A stretch of DNA of 64,000 bases from assembly GCA_002449845.1 (NCBI GenBank), contig DJXW01000007.1, forward strand, positions 1 to 64,000, written 5' to 3'. The notes beneath the pieces are model-generated. The model saw only the letters and a program-made list of their open reading frames with translations, was not told where the DNA came from and searched no databases. Shown piece after piece: positions 52,785 through 62,516 of the stretch. Made by a program: the position numbers and the translations under genes. Every line of letters starts with the position of its first letter. Position 1 is the stretch's first letter. The DNA is from Prevotella sp. UBA6994. Lineage in GTDB: Bacteria; Bacteroidota; Bacteroidia; Bacteroidales; Bacteroidaceae.

Positions 52785-54083
52785 ATGGAAAAACTGATAC
52801 AATATGTATGGAAGCATAAGTGGTTTCCACTCAAGGAATTACTGACCACAGACGGCGAAAGCGTGGAGGTGATTGACCCAGGACTGTACAACAGGAATGC
52901 TGGTCCCGATTTCTTTAACGCCAAAGTGAGGATTGGCAATACGCTTTGGGTGGGTAATGTGGAGATACATGAGAAGGCAAGCGACTGGTACGCACATGGT
53001 CACCATCATGATACTGCCTATAACAACACGATATTGCACGTATGCGAAACGATAGATGCTGAGGCACGAAACACGCACGGAGACACACTCAAGCAAATGC
53101 AACTGGATGTTCCAGAGGGTCTGATGACGAATTACCAAGAACTGCTCAACACCGACCAATATCCTCCGTGTTACCAAATCATCCCTTCCCTATCTCGCAT
53201 CGTGGTTCATGCTTGGATGAGTGCCTTGCAGACGGAACGACTGGAGCAAAAGACACAAGCCATACAGGAAAGAGTAAAAAGATGTGACGGTTCGTGGGAA
53301 ACGGCATTCTTCGTGACACTCGCCCGCAACTATGGGTTTGGCATCAACGGAGACGCTTTTGAGCGATGGGCTCAGGGAATTTCGCTTTCGCAAGTGGGAC
53401 ACCATCGGGACAATCTTTTCCAAATAGAATCAATCTTCATGGGACAAGCAGGACTGTTGGAACTCGACAGCATTCCCCAACGTTACCAACAAGATGCTCT
53501 CATGGAAGGATATTTCTCGAAAATGCGTAATGAATATCAGTATCTTTCGCATAAATTCTCGATGAAACCGATGGATTTTAAACTTTGGAGGTTTCTGAGA
53601 CTACGTCCGCAAAACTTTCCACACATCCGCATTTCACAATTGGCTAACCTCTATTATAGCAGGAAAGCAAGCATCAGTAGGCTCATGGATTGTGAGACAA
53701 TAGAAGAGGTGGCAGAAACGTTAGACACACACGTGACACCTTTCTGGGAGACACACTACATCTTCGGAAGTACGAGCGAGAAAAACCACAAGCAACTGTC
53801 GGCACGCTCAATGAACCTGCTCATCATCAACACCGTCATCCCTATCTTGTTCGCTTATGGACGATACAAAATGAACGACAAACTCTGCGACAGGGCTTTC
53901 GATTTCTTAGAACAACTCAAGGCTGAAGACAATCACATCGTCAGGACCTGGAAAGAATGTGGATTAGACGTGGAGAACGCCGGTGACTCGCAAGCGCTGA
54001 TACAACTGAAACTGAAATATTGTGACAAAAAAGAGTGTCTTAGATGCAGAATAGGATATGAATACCTGAAATCAAAAGGGTAA
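52785..54083 (+). CDS. DUF2851 family protein
   Basis: 432 residues with the characteristic N-terminal block IDPGLYNRNAGPDFFNAKVR, then WVGNVEIHEKASDWYAHGHH and AYNNTILHV. The Asp, Glu-rich and His positions of this block look like a metal-dependent nuclease-type core (inference), but the family has no assigned function that I know. It is widespread in Bacteroidetes and often encoded alone, as here. The C-terminal half is helical and ends with a Cys-rich KKECLRCRIGYEY segment. Confidence 0.85.
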   Translation: MEKLIQYVWKHKWFPLKELLTTDGESVEVIDPGLYNRNAGPDFFNAKVRIGNTLWVGNVEIHEKASDWYAHGHHHDTAYNNTILHVCETIDAEARNTHGDTLKQMQLDVPEGLMTNYQELLNTDQYPPCYQIIPSLSRIVVHAWMSALQTERLEQKTQAIQERVKRCDGSWETAFFVTLARNYGFGINGDAFERWAQGISLSQVGHHRDNLFQIESIFMGQAGLLELDSIPQRYQQDALMEGYFSKMRNEYQYLSHKFSMKPMDFKLWRFLRLRPQNFPHIRISQLANLYYSRKASISRLMDCETIEEVAETLDTHVTPFWETHYIFGSTSEKNHKQLSARSMNLLIINTVIPILFAYGRYKMNDKLCDRAFDFLEQLKAEDNHIVRTWKECGLDVENAGDSQALIQLKLKYCDKKECLRCRIGYEYLKSKG

Positions 54084-54106
54084 AAACAAATTATTAAGGT
54101 GAAAAG

Positions 54107-54137
54107 TTGCTACTTTCATTTAAAAAATGTATATTTG
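54107..54137 (+). promoter_or_regulatory. Promoter of the 1343-residue secreted protein gene
   Basis: TTG (54107-54109), a 20-nt spacer and TATATTTG (54130-54137), 38 nt before the ATG at 54176. Confidence 0.6.
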
Positions 54138-54175
54138 CAAGAATTATTTTTTTAATTATAAAAACCTAAAAGCTT

Positions 54176-57100
54176 ATGAAACAATTAAGACTCATGATGG
54201 CCATGTTATTGGCCATGTTAGTTTGCCAAGCTAACGCTCAGACATGGGTACCCGCCGACGTTGCAGACGGAAACTATTACGTACTCAACGTAGGCAGTAA
54301 CAAGTACTGGGGAGCTGGTAACGACTGGGGAACTCGTGCCTCACTGGTAGATATCCCCGATTACGTGACGTTTGCCAAACTGGAAGACGGAACGTACACC
54401 ATGGAATCTCGTGTCAACAACGGTGGCACGTCTTATTACTTCGGTGGCGATTACATGGATGGCAGCACGCCTGCACACCTCACCATCGAAACTAACAGTG
54501 ACCTCTTTGTCATCGGTGACGGAAACATCCTGTATGGCTATGATGGCTCTTCTACCATTCTTGGCAAGAACCTCACCGACAAGGAAACTCCCAACGCTCA
54601 ATGGAAACTGATACCAGAAGCAGAGATGCTGGCTACATGGAATGCAGCATTGGCAGAGGCATCGGTGGACAATCCCGTGAGCGCTACATTCTTGCTCAAG
54701 GATCCTAACTTCAACCGCAACCACAGAGACCAAAGTTTCTGGCAGATTACTGCCAACAATGCCAATCTCTCTGGCGGTAACAACCTGAACAACTGCGCAG
54801 AGTCTTATCACTCAACGTTTGTATTGAGCCAAACGGTAGAAGGTGTACCCAACGGCGTTTATGCCATGACAGCACAAGGATTCTATCGCCAAGACGGTTC
54901 AGACAACGACAACCTGCCCGTATTCTACATCAACGACGAGACTACTGTCTTCCCCGTGAAGACTGGTAGCGAGAACTCAATGGCTAATGCCTCAGAATCA
55001 TTTACCGCAGGTCTGTACGCCATCAGTCCGATATTCGTGAAAGTGGAAAACGGAACCATCACCGTGGGTGCGAAGAATGAAAACAACTTGACCCTATGGT
55101 GTATCTGGGATAACTTCCAACTCACTTATTACGGAGACGTGGAAATTGGCGACGTGAAATTCTCAGCATTGGTAAGTACGGTGGATGAACTTCGTGCCAA
55201 GGCAGAGGAATTGCAAAATGCAGAGGGTGTCAGTGAAGCAGCCAAGGCTAACTTGACTGACGCACTTGCCACTACCGCTGACGTAGAGAAGACCGAAGAG
55301 GCTCTGAACATGGCTATCTCTACACTCAACAACGCCATCAACGGCGCTAACGCAACTATCAAGGCAAAGGGTGTATTAGATGCCATGAAAGCCCAGATGG
55401 ATGCTACCAACGTTTACACGACAGAGGCATACAATGCTTACAAGGCTGTTTACGACAACTTGCTGGCTAAATACAATGACGGTACCTTAACCATCGAAGA
55501 AGCCAATGCCTTGGAGAACCCACAAAACGTGATGAACTGGCACCAAGACAATATCATCGATGATATGTTGCTCAGTGCCTGGGGCGTAAGCAACTATGAC
55601 AGCGACCTCTACATCAACACATGGTCAGTGGAAGGACAAGGCGACGGCACCAACTTCCTCGTTCCATTCTTCGAGTATTGGACAGGTGATGCCAACTCAT
55701 TGGCAGCCAAGACACATACCGCAACATTAGAAGGATTGGCAGCCGGTAAATACTCTATTACGGGTTGGGTTCGCGTTCGTGCAAAGAACGGTTACACCGC
55801 TCCCGCAACAGGAATCACCATGCAACTGAATGATGGCTCAGCCGTTGACGTAACCGCTGGTCAGCAAGTGGGAACATCCCAATTCTACATCGACACCTTC
55901 CGTGCTACGGGTGAGGTAGGCGAAGATGGCAAGATGCAAATCAAGTTCAACATTCTTGATGGCAACAACATCAGTTGGCTCTCATTCAAGAACCTCAAGT
56001 ACGAACCCATTTACGAAGGAGCAAACCTCGACTTCGCAGAAAGCACACCTCTCACCAACGGTATCTGCACCTACGCCAAGGATATGGAAACCAATGGAAC
56101 GACTTACAGTCAGCAGCAACCTGTGGAAGGTTGGGACATTGCCGTAGAAAACAGTGATGCTCGTGCCGGTGGTGTATTTGCTTACGGTGCTGACGAAAAC
56201 GCATGGCTCGGCGGTAAGGGTTACTTAGCTCCTGCCACCAACCCAGAAGGTACGACTGAAGGAAACGCTCTCGGAATCGTCGCCGTATGGACTGCCACCG
56301 TACAATATACGCAGAAGTTGACACTTGAGGCAGGCAACTACGTGATTACCGTTCCCATCTACAACTCAGTAGGTGGCGCAAGTGTTCCCGTGAAGAGCTT
56401 GATCGGTTTCATTGCCGATGATGGCAAAGAATATTTGGCAGACGCAAAGGCTTATCCCGTTGGCACATGGACAAACGAAGTGATTACCTTCAAACTCGAC
56501 AAGCCAACGACAGGTGTTCTCTCATTGGGTTATCAAGGACAGAACGTAGGTTCTGGCAACGCTCAGCACCTGTTCATCGACCGAGTTGACATACAAACCG
56601 TAAGCAGCACAGATGCCATTCTCGCCGAACTGGAGAAAGCCATCGCCGTTGCCAACGCCAAGATTGAAGCTCGTGAAGGCGTAGGCGAAGGATTGTTTGC
56701 CATTCCAGAAAGTGCCGTACAAGAATACATGAATGCCGTATATGCAGCCCAAGACGTTTATGACAAAGAGGGTGCTACGGAAGAGGAAATCCAAGCTGCC
56801 ATTGATGCACTCACCGCAGCTGGTGAGACATACGCTAACTCTGCCGTGAAGCCAGATGCAGACAAGAAATATACCTTCAAGCAAAAGGCAAGCGGATTGT
56901 ACCTCTCAGTCTATGACGATGGTGAGAACGGCAATGGCGTTCGCCTGGCAGAAGAGCCACAGCAATTGTCTTTCGTACCAGCAGACGGAGGTTATTATAT
57001 CACTGACGGCACACTCTACGTGGGTCTTGCAGGAACCAACAACTGGACCATGTCAGCTTTGGCAGATAACAAGCTGGTGATTTCCGTGAACAATCTGGGC

Positions 57101-58207
57101 AATGGTGAATATACATTAGGTGAGGTGAAAGGCTTCATCGGTTCAGACGGAACGGAAGTAGGAGCAGCTTGCTTTGCAGACAAGAGCACTGAAAAGGTTG
57201 GCGACAGAGCCATCTGGACTATCGAGGAATACGTTGAACCTACCACGCTTGAGCTTGCCATCAACGTTGAACGCATGGAGAAGCAAGGCTACACCGCTCA
57301 ACAAGGCAACGTAGATTTCACCGAAGCACTTGCATTCCTTGGAATCGAGAACATCACCGAGGCTAAGTTGTCTATCATGAATGCCACTACTGGTGAACTG
57401 ATTGACGACTATGCTCCATTTGACGGATGGTTTAACCGTGAGGGAGATGCTCAAAACTGGGGCGACAATGCATCAGTATGCGTGAAGTTCTTCCAAGCAT
57501 TAGAGTCAGGTGCATTCGACATCTGCGACATGGGTAACGCCAATGTACCAGCCGTGGGTGAGACATTCACCGCAAAATGGGCATTGCAAGCAAACGAGAA
57601 GACCGTGATTTACACCATTAACGTATTATATACCGAATACGAAGAGCCTATCTACCAACCCGAAATCATCAAGACCATCACGATTGAACACATGGAACTT
57701 GCCAACACCGCTTACGACAATGCTGGCGTGGCTCCAACATTCAACGTGGCTGAAGTTTGCGAGGCATTGGGTATTGCAGACATCAACGAGGCTGAACTGT
57801 ACATCGTGAACTGCACCAATGGAAACTTCGTGGTGAACACAAATAACATCGACGGATGGCGTAATGCTGACGGTGATGCTGCACCTTGGGCTGAGAGTGG
57901 AAACGGATTCTGCCTGAAGCTGAATGATCCTGCTTCTGGTACATTCGATTACTCTGGCGCACACGACAGCAACTTCAACGTAGGTGATACGTTCACCGCT
58001 AAGTGGGGTGTTGTTTACAACGAAAAAGCCGTGGTACTTGAAGTTAACATTTCATTCGTTGATGAAGCTGTACTGACAGGCATCAATGGTGTCAGCACCG
58101 TGAAGGTTAACGACATCTTTACCATCAACGGTATGAAGGTGAACGATGCAGAACGTCTGCAAAAGGGCATCTACATCATGAACGGCAAGAAAGTTGTGGT
58201 GAAATAA
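54176..58207 (+). CDS. Large secreted modular protein with two DUF4859-like C-terminal repeats
   Basis: 1343 residues. Signal peptide MKQLRLMMAMLLAMLVCQAN(AQ). The N-terminal 120 residues look ricin-like (DGNYYVLNVGSNKYWGAGND). Two jelly-roll-like modules (about 170-320 and 490-630) are separated by a helical FIVAR-like segment (about 330-430). Another such pair follows up to about 890, then a second ricin-like stretch (KYTFKQKASGLYLSVYDDG). The last 330 residues hold two related DUF4859-like repeats (each with FDGW or IDGW and a GDxxxW segment). The end, NGMKVNDAERLQKGIYIMNG plus KKVVVK, is the C-terminal motif common in exported Prevotella proteins. Probably a surface carbohydrate-binding or adhesion protein; no catalytic centre is seen. 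Confidence 0.75.
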   Translation: MKQLRLMMAMLLAMLVCQANAQTWVPADVADGNYYVLNVGSNKYWGAGNDWGTRASLVDIPDYVTFAKLEDGTYTMESRVNNGGTSYYFGGDYMDGSTPAHLTIETNSDLFVIGDGNILYGYDGSSTILGKNLTDKETPNAQWKLIPEAEMLATWNAALAEASVDNPVSATFLLKDPNFNRNHRDQSFWQITANNANLSGGNNLNNCAESYHSTFVLSQTVEGVPNGVYAMTAQGFYRQDGSDNDNLPVFYINDETTVFPVKTGSENSMANASESFTAGLYAISPIFVKVENGTITVGAKNENNLTLWCIWDNFQLTYYGDVEIGDVKFSALVSTVDELRAKAEELQNAEGVSEAAKANLTDALATTADVEKTEEALNMAISTLNNAINGANATIKAKGVLDAMKAQMDATNVYTTEAYNAYKAVYDNLLAKYNDGTLTIEEANALENPQNVMNWHQDNIIDDMLLSAWGVSNYDSDLYINTWSVEGQGDGTNFLVPFFEYWTGDANSLAAKTHTATLEGLAAGKYSITGWVRVRAKNGYTAPATGITMQLNDGSAVDVTAGQQVGTSQFYIDTFRATGEVGEDGKMQIKFNILDGNNISWLSFKNLKYEPIYEGANLDFAESTPLTNGICTYAKDMETNGTTYSQQQPVEGWDIAVENSDARAGGVFAYGADENAWLGGKGYLAPATNPEGTTEGNALGIVAVWTATVQYTQKLTLEAGNYVITVPIYNSVGGASVPVKSLIGFIADDGKEYLADAKAYPVGTWTNEVITFKLDKPTTGVLSLGYQGQNVGSGNAQHLFIDRVDIQTVSSTDAILAELEKAIAVANAKIEAREGVGEGLFAIPESAVQEYMNAVYAAQDVYDKEGATEEEIQAAIDALTAAGETYANSAVKPDADKKYTFKQKASGLYLSVYDDGENGNGVRLAEEPQQLSFVPADGGYYITDGTLYVGLAGTNNWTMSALADNKLVISVNNLGNGEYTLGEVKGFIGSDGTEVGAACFADKSTEKVGDRAIWTIEEYVEPTTLELAINVERMEKQGYTAQQGNVDFTEALAFLGIENITEAKLSIMNATTGELIDDYAPFDGWFNREGDAQNWGDNASVCVKFFQALESGAFDICDMGNANVPAVGETFTAKWALQANEKTVIYTINVLYTEYEEPIYQPEIIKTITIEHMELANTAYDNAGVAPTFNVAEVCEALGIADINEAELYIVNCTNGNFVVNTNNIDGWRNADGDAAPWAESGNGFCLKLNDPASGTFDYSGAHDSNFNVGDTFTAKWGVVYNEKAVVLEVNISFVDEAVLTGINGVSTVKVNDIFTINGMKVNDAERLQKGIYIMNGKKVVVK

Positions 58208-58209
58208 TG

Positions 58210-58296
58210 AAATGAAGAATGAAGAGTGAAGAATGAAGAATCGACTGGCGAAGAATTTCTCTTGCGAATGGATTCTTCACTCTTCATTCTTCATTT
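58210..58296. repeat. 25-bp perfect inverted repeat with 37-nt loop
   Basis: 58210-58234 pairs exactly with 58272-58296; the arms are built from repeated GAAGAATGAAGAGTGAAG. It lies just after the stop of the secreted-protein gene and could serve as a terminator or be a dispersed palindromic repeat. The motif recurs near 36490. Confidence 0.75.
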
Positions 58297-58313
58297 ATAA
58301 AACTCTAAAACTC

Positions 58314-58703
58314 ATGGATTACATCTTTGAAACAAAAATGGAAGTACGCGACTACGAGTGCGACATCCAAGGCATTGTGAACAATGCCAACTATCTACAT
58401 TACACAGAACACACACGTCATTTATTTATCAAGGAACGAGGCGTGAGCTTCGCAGAACTACATGCACAAGGCATAGACCCCGTGGTGGCTCGCATGAAAC
58501 TGGAATACAAAATCCCCTTACGCTGCGATGATGTTTTCATCTCACGATTGAACTGGCACAAGGACGGTATCAAGTATATATTCCAACAAGACCTGTTTCG
58601 GGAATCAGACGGACAGATGTGCTTCCGTGCAAATGTCGTATTGGTTTGCCTCGTCAACGGTAGGTTGGAGAATAGTGACATTTTGGAAAAAGCATTGCAA
58701 TGA
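58314..58703 (+). CDS. Hot-dog fold acyl-CoA thioesterase (4HBT family)
   Basis: 129 residues from the ATG at 58314; an in-frame start at 58233 lies inside the inverted repeat and is rejected. VRDYECDIQGIVNNANYLHY is the 4HBT active-site segment, with Asp and Asn/His in the expected places, and YLHYTEHTRHLFI is the long hot-dog helix. The C-terminal strand FRANVVLVCLVN is typical. Hydrolyses acyl-CoA in the cytoplasm; chain preference unknown. Overlaps dprA by 4 bp (ATGA). Confidence 0.88.
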   Translation: MDYIFETKMEVRDYECDIQGIVNNANYLHYTEHTRHLFIKERGVSFAELHAQGIDPVVARMKLEYKIPLRCDDVFISRLNWHKDGIKYIFQQDLFRESDGQMCFRANVVLVCLVNGRLENSDILEKALQ

Positions 58704-59827
58704 ACCAACAAGAGATTATCAACACAATAGCCCTCACGAAAACCAATTACTTCAACCTTACGGGTATGTTGGAATTGTACCGTCGCTGTGGGTCAGCAAC
58801 GTCGGTATTGGAACATCGTAACGACATCCGTGAAGTAGTTCCCAACGCTTCACCCAGACTTATTGCAGCCTTCAAGGACATGAGTGAGGCAATGCACCGT
58901 GCCGAAGCAGAATATGAATACGACATGGCGAACGGCATCATGCCATTATGTATGAACGACCACCGCTATCCGCAACGAATGAAGGAATGCGACGATGCGC
59001 CAATGGTATTGTTTTATCGTGGAACGGCAGACTTGAATCAAAATAAAGTTATCAGCATCGTTGGCACAAGGCATTGCACCGCTTACGGACAAGACTTGAT
59101 TCGGAATTTCATCAGTCAGCTCAAGAGCCTTTGTCCACGAGTGCTTATCGTGAGCGGATTGGCTTACGGCGTTGACATCTGCGCTCATCGTCATGCTTTG
59201 CAATACGGATATGAGACCGTGGGCGTATTGGCACATGGACTTGACTACCTCTATCCTCCCCGCCACAAGCCTACCGCTGATGAAATGGTGAAAAAGGGTG
59301 GTCTTCTCACCGAATTTCTCACCAACACCAATGCTGATAAAATCAACTTCGTAAGAAGAAATCGCATTATCGCAGGCATTGCTGATGCCAGTATCTTAGT
59401 GGAAAGTGCAGCTCATGGTGGTGGAATGATTACCATGAAGTTGGCTCGCGACTACAATCGTGATGCTTTCGCCTTCCCCGGACCTGTAGGAGCCACCTAT
59501 AGCGAAGGTTGCAACCATCTTATACGTGATCAGATAGCTGCCCTAATCACCAATGCACACGACTTTGTGAAAGCGATGTGTTGGGAGAATGATGCCATTT
59601 TGGAAAAAGCCCAGCAACAAGGAATAGAACGACAATTGTTTCCCGAATTAACTATCGACGAACAAAAAGTCGTTGACACGCTTACACGTACCAACGACTT
59701 GCAAATTAATATGCTTACCGTTAAAAGCGGCATTGCCATTGGCAATCTTACCGCCATTCTTTTTAGCCTTGAAATGAAAGGCGTGGTGAAAATGCTACCA
59801 GGAGGAACTTACCACTTAATGAGATAA
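58700..59827 (+). CDS. dprA: DNA-processing protein DprA
   Basis: 375 residues. The N-terminal helical (SAM-like) part is followed by the Rossmann core ISIVGTRHCTAYGQDLI, VSGLAYGVDICAHRHAL, GVLAHGLDYLYPPRH, FVRRNRIIAGIADASILVES and FPGPVGATYSEGCNHLI. The C-terminal winged helix (about 310-375) is present. DprA protects incoming single-stranded DNA and loads RecA in transformation. Its 3' end overlaps the convergent lipoprotein gene by 12 bp. Confidence 0.96.
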   Translation: MNQQEIINTIALTKTNYFNLTGMLELYRRCGSATSVLEHRNDIREVVPNASPRLIAAFKDMSEAMHRAEAEYEYDMANGIMPLCMNDHRYPQRMKECDDAPMVLFYRGTADLNQNKVISIVGTRHCTAYGQDLIRNFISQLKSLCPRVLIVSGLAYGVDICAHRHALQYGYETVGVLAHGLDYLYPPRHKPTADEMVKKGGLLTEFLTNTNADKINFVRRNRIIAGIADASILVESAAHGGGMITMKLARDYNRDAFAFPGPVGATYSEGCNHLIRDQIAALITNAHDFVKAMCWENDAILEKAQQQGIERQLFPELTIDEQKVVDTLTRTNDLQINMLTVKSGIAIGNLTAILFSLEMKGVVKMLPGGTYHLMR

Positions 59828-60301
59828 TCCAGGCATTTGGCTACGAACAAAGGGAACAACCACCATTTCACCTGATTCATCATCCTTATGTGACAGTATC
59901 AACTTGCCATCCTTAAACATATAAGTGCATTCGATGACATCAGCTTTTTCTTTCGGATTTTCGTTAGGATCAGCAAAACTTACTGTCAGTATTAAACGAT
60001 TATCCGTGGAAGACCATTTACCATAAGTAGATGTTTCAGTATAGACCTTACCATAATTATCACTATTAGTTATTACGTCTTTCTCTAAAAGTGAACCATC
60101 CTCCATAAATTGGAAATAAGTAATGACATATCCTACTATCTTGGATTCATAAGTTACAGGCATCGACTTCTCTGACACCCATACACCTATCAGTGATTCC
60201 TTGTCTTCGTCATCATTATTATTACATGAAATAACAGAAAAAGACATCATAGCTATAAAAGCCCAAGCGATAATACTATAATTATAATAACGTTTCATCA
60301 T
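59816..60301 (-). CDS. Small lipocalin-like lipoprotein
   Basis: 161 residues with lipoprotein signal FSVISC and an acidic NNNDDEDKE tether. The body starts LIGVWVSEKSMPVTYESK, followed by repeated strands (TYGKWSSTDNRLILTVSF, then CTYMFKDGKLILSH), the pattern of Bacteroidetes lipocalin-like small lipoproteins. The function is unknown. It may use the first or second of two adjacent ATGs. It is 33 nt downstream of the peptidase gene and probably co-transcribed with it. Confidence 0.75.
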   Translation of the reverse strand: MMKRYYNYSIIAWAFIAMMSFSVISCNNNDDEDKESLIGVWVSEKSMPVTYESKIVGYVITYFQFMEDGSLLEKDVITNSDNYGKVYTETSTYGKWSSTDNRLILTVSFADPNENPKEKADVIECTYMFKDGKLILSHKDDESGEMVVVPFVRSQMPGLSH

Positions 60302-60334
60302 TTATATTGTTTATTTGATTTTTATATATCGTGT

Positions 60335-62452
60335 TTACTTGGCACCAATCTCCTTTAACAAACGGTCTGCATGTCCCCATTTGTCCATAAGATAAAGTAC
60401 AAAACGGATATCTACACCAATGGTACGAGCCAACCGACGGTCAAAGTTGATGTCACTTGACAAGCTGTCCCAGTTGCCATCGAATGCCAATCCTATGAGC
60501 TGTCCCTTACCATCAAACATCGGAGAACCGCTATTACCACCAGTAATGTCGTTGTTGGTTAAGAAACACAATTGCATCTCACCTGTTTTCTTGTCGGTAT
60601 AAGGACCGAAATCCTTGGCAGACATCAACTCGTGCATAATCGGTTCAGCATAATACTCCACGTTTTGATCTGCCTTCTTCATCTTATCCACAATGCTACT
60701 GGCTGTGGTGTAATAACCAGAGGGGTTGCCACCCAACTCAAATCCGCCTACTTGTCCATAGCTCAAACGCATGGTAAAGTTAGCATCACTGTAATGGGGC
60801 AAGTCTTGTTCCATGCGCAATTTAGCCGCACAGAGATAGCGCTCTTGAATGTCAATGCTATCGTATGTTTGCAAAAGTCCTTCACGAATCATAGAGAGAT
60901 TCTCTAACAAGTCAAGACCATATTGCACACCAGGGTCTTTTTGGTAACTCTTCTTGTTGATATAAATTTTCTTGCCCTTCTTCATGATCATTGACTTCTT
61001 ATAGAGATAATCTACATATTTAGAATAGTCATTGCCGAATTTCTTGCTGATGGTGGAATAGAATGCAGGAAGATATTTCTCATTCACATGCTCCTTGTAA
61101 TTTTTCAGCAAGGCAGCAAACACCTCCTTATCTAAAGCCTCATCCCATTCGTCAGAGTTGTCTTCAAACGTCACATACTGTTTCTTGGGCTTATCGGCTG
61201 GACCTTGTATCGTCATTCCCCTACTCAACTTTCTTGCACGGGTAGTAAATTCATTGGTATTGGCAAAAGTCTCTATCCAATTCATGAAAGCGTGGCGGTC
61301 TGCAAAACGGTCATCATAGAACTTCTTCAACTTGGCAAAATCCAACGAGTCTTTCAAGAATCCCGTACTGTCTTGCCAAGCCTGAATGCGGTCTTCAAAC
61401 GCTTTCTTCTGGTTGATAATACCAATGGAATCGATACATTTGTTCATACCGATAGAGTTTTTCCAATAGTTGCTACTTTGTGCATATTTGCTGTCATATT
61501 TGATACGAACAGCCTCATCAGCACGCATGTGACGAATCATGATGTCTTGCTTGACACCTCTCACTTGTGCTCGTGTAGCATTGTCAGCATCACGTCTTTC
61601 GCGAATGCCATAGCTCGACAGATAACGACTGGTGCTTCCAGGATAACCTATCGTCATGGCATAATCGCCCTCTTGATAACCTTGCAAACTCACCTGTGCC
61701 CAACGTTTGGGATGATAGGGTACGTTCTCTTCACTATACTCGGCTGGTCCATTGGTTCGTGGGTCCGCATAAATACGGAACACGGAGAAATCGCAGGTCT
61801 GGCGAGGCCACATCCAATTGTCGGTCTCACCGCCAAACTTTCCCATCGACTTGGGAATGGTGAATACCAATCGAAGGTCAGGAAACATTTGATAGGTCGT
61901 AGCATAATACTTATTGCCTTCATAAAAAGCGTCAATGCTCACATACAACGTAGAATCCTTCTCTTTAATATCTTTCGTCATGGCATCCTGCAAAGAATCA
62001 ATCAATTGCTCTTGTTGTTCTATGGTCATGGTATTAAATCCCAATGTTCCCAATCGCTTGGTAACATCTTCTTGATTCACCATAAATGACACAAACATAT
62101 TTTTATTGGGCAACTCTTCCTCATACGTCTTTGCATAAAAGCCATTGAGCATGTAGTCGTGTTCCACGGTAGAATGTGAACGAATAGCTTCAAAGCCACA
62201 ATGGTGATTGGTAAAGACCAAGCCATTAGGAGATACCACCACGCCTGAACAATAACCGGAGAAATTGACCACGGCATTCTTCAAGGCATGATCGCCATAG
62301 TACAGATCATTGTAACTCATCTTGAATCCTTCCTGTTTCATCATCTCATATACTGCGGGGGGAAGGTTGTAAATTGTCCACATGCCTTCATCGGCACGAA
62401 CATGGCTCATGCCAATCATGGCTATAAGCGAAAGAATGATTTTCTTCATCAT
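60335..62452 (-). CDS. S46 family dipeptidyl-peptidase (DPP7/DPP11-like)
   Basis: 705 residues. Signal peptide MMKKIILSLIAMIGMSHVRA. The chymotrypsin-like halves carry VFTNHHCGFEAI (catalytic His), an Asp in DNWMWPRQTCDF or nearby, and the nucleophile Ser in GGNSGSPMFDGKGQLIGLAF. The C-terminal SSDINFDRRLARTIGVDIRF contains the specificity region; deciding DPP7 (hydrophobic P1) from DPP11 (Asp/Glu P1) needs an alignment. These periplasmic enzymes release dipeptides for amino-acid nutrition in Bacteroidales. Confidence 0.92.
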   Translation of the reverse strand: MMKKIILSLIAMIGMSHVRADEGMWTIYNLPPAVYEMMKQEGFKMSYNDLYYGDHALKNAVVNFSGYCSGVVVSPNGLVFTNHHCGFEAIRSHSTVEHDYMLNGFYAKTYEEELPNKNMFVSFMVNQEDVTKRLGTLGFNTMTIEQQEQLIDSLQDAMTKDIKEKDSTLYVSIDAFYEGNKYYATTYQMFPDLRLVFTIPKSMGKFGGETDNWMWPRQTCDFSVFRIYADPRTNGPAEYSEENVPYHPKRWAQVSLQGYQEGDYAMTIGYPGSTSRYLSSYGIRERRDADNATRAQVRGVKQDIMIRHMRADEAVRIKYDSKYAQSSNYWKNSIGMNKCIDSIGIINQKKAFEDRIQAWQDSTGFLKDSLDFAKLKKFYDDRFADRHAFMNWIETFANTNEFTTRARKLSRGMTIQGPADKPKKQYVTFEDNSDEWDEALDKEVFAALLKNYKEHVNEKYLPAFYSTISKKFGNDYSKYVDYLYKKSMIMKKGKKIYINKKSYQKDPGVQYGLDLLENLSMIREGLLQTYDSIDIQERYLCAAKLRMEQDLPHYSDANFTMRLSYGQVGGFELGGNPSGYYTTASSIVDKMKKADQNVEYYAEPIMHELMSAKDFGPYTDKKTGEMQLCFLTNNDITGGNSGSPMFDGKGQLIGLAFDGNWDSLSSDINFDRRLARTIGVDIRFVLYLMDKWGHADRLLKEIGAK

Positions 62453-62516
62453 GATGATTTATATTATTATTAGTTTCTATTCCTTATTTATCGGATTATC
62501 CAAAATTCTCCAAATA

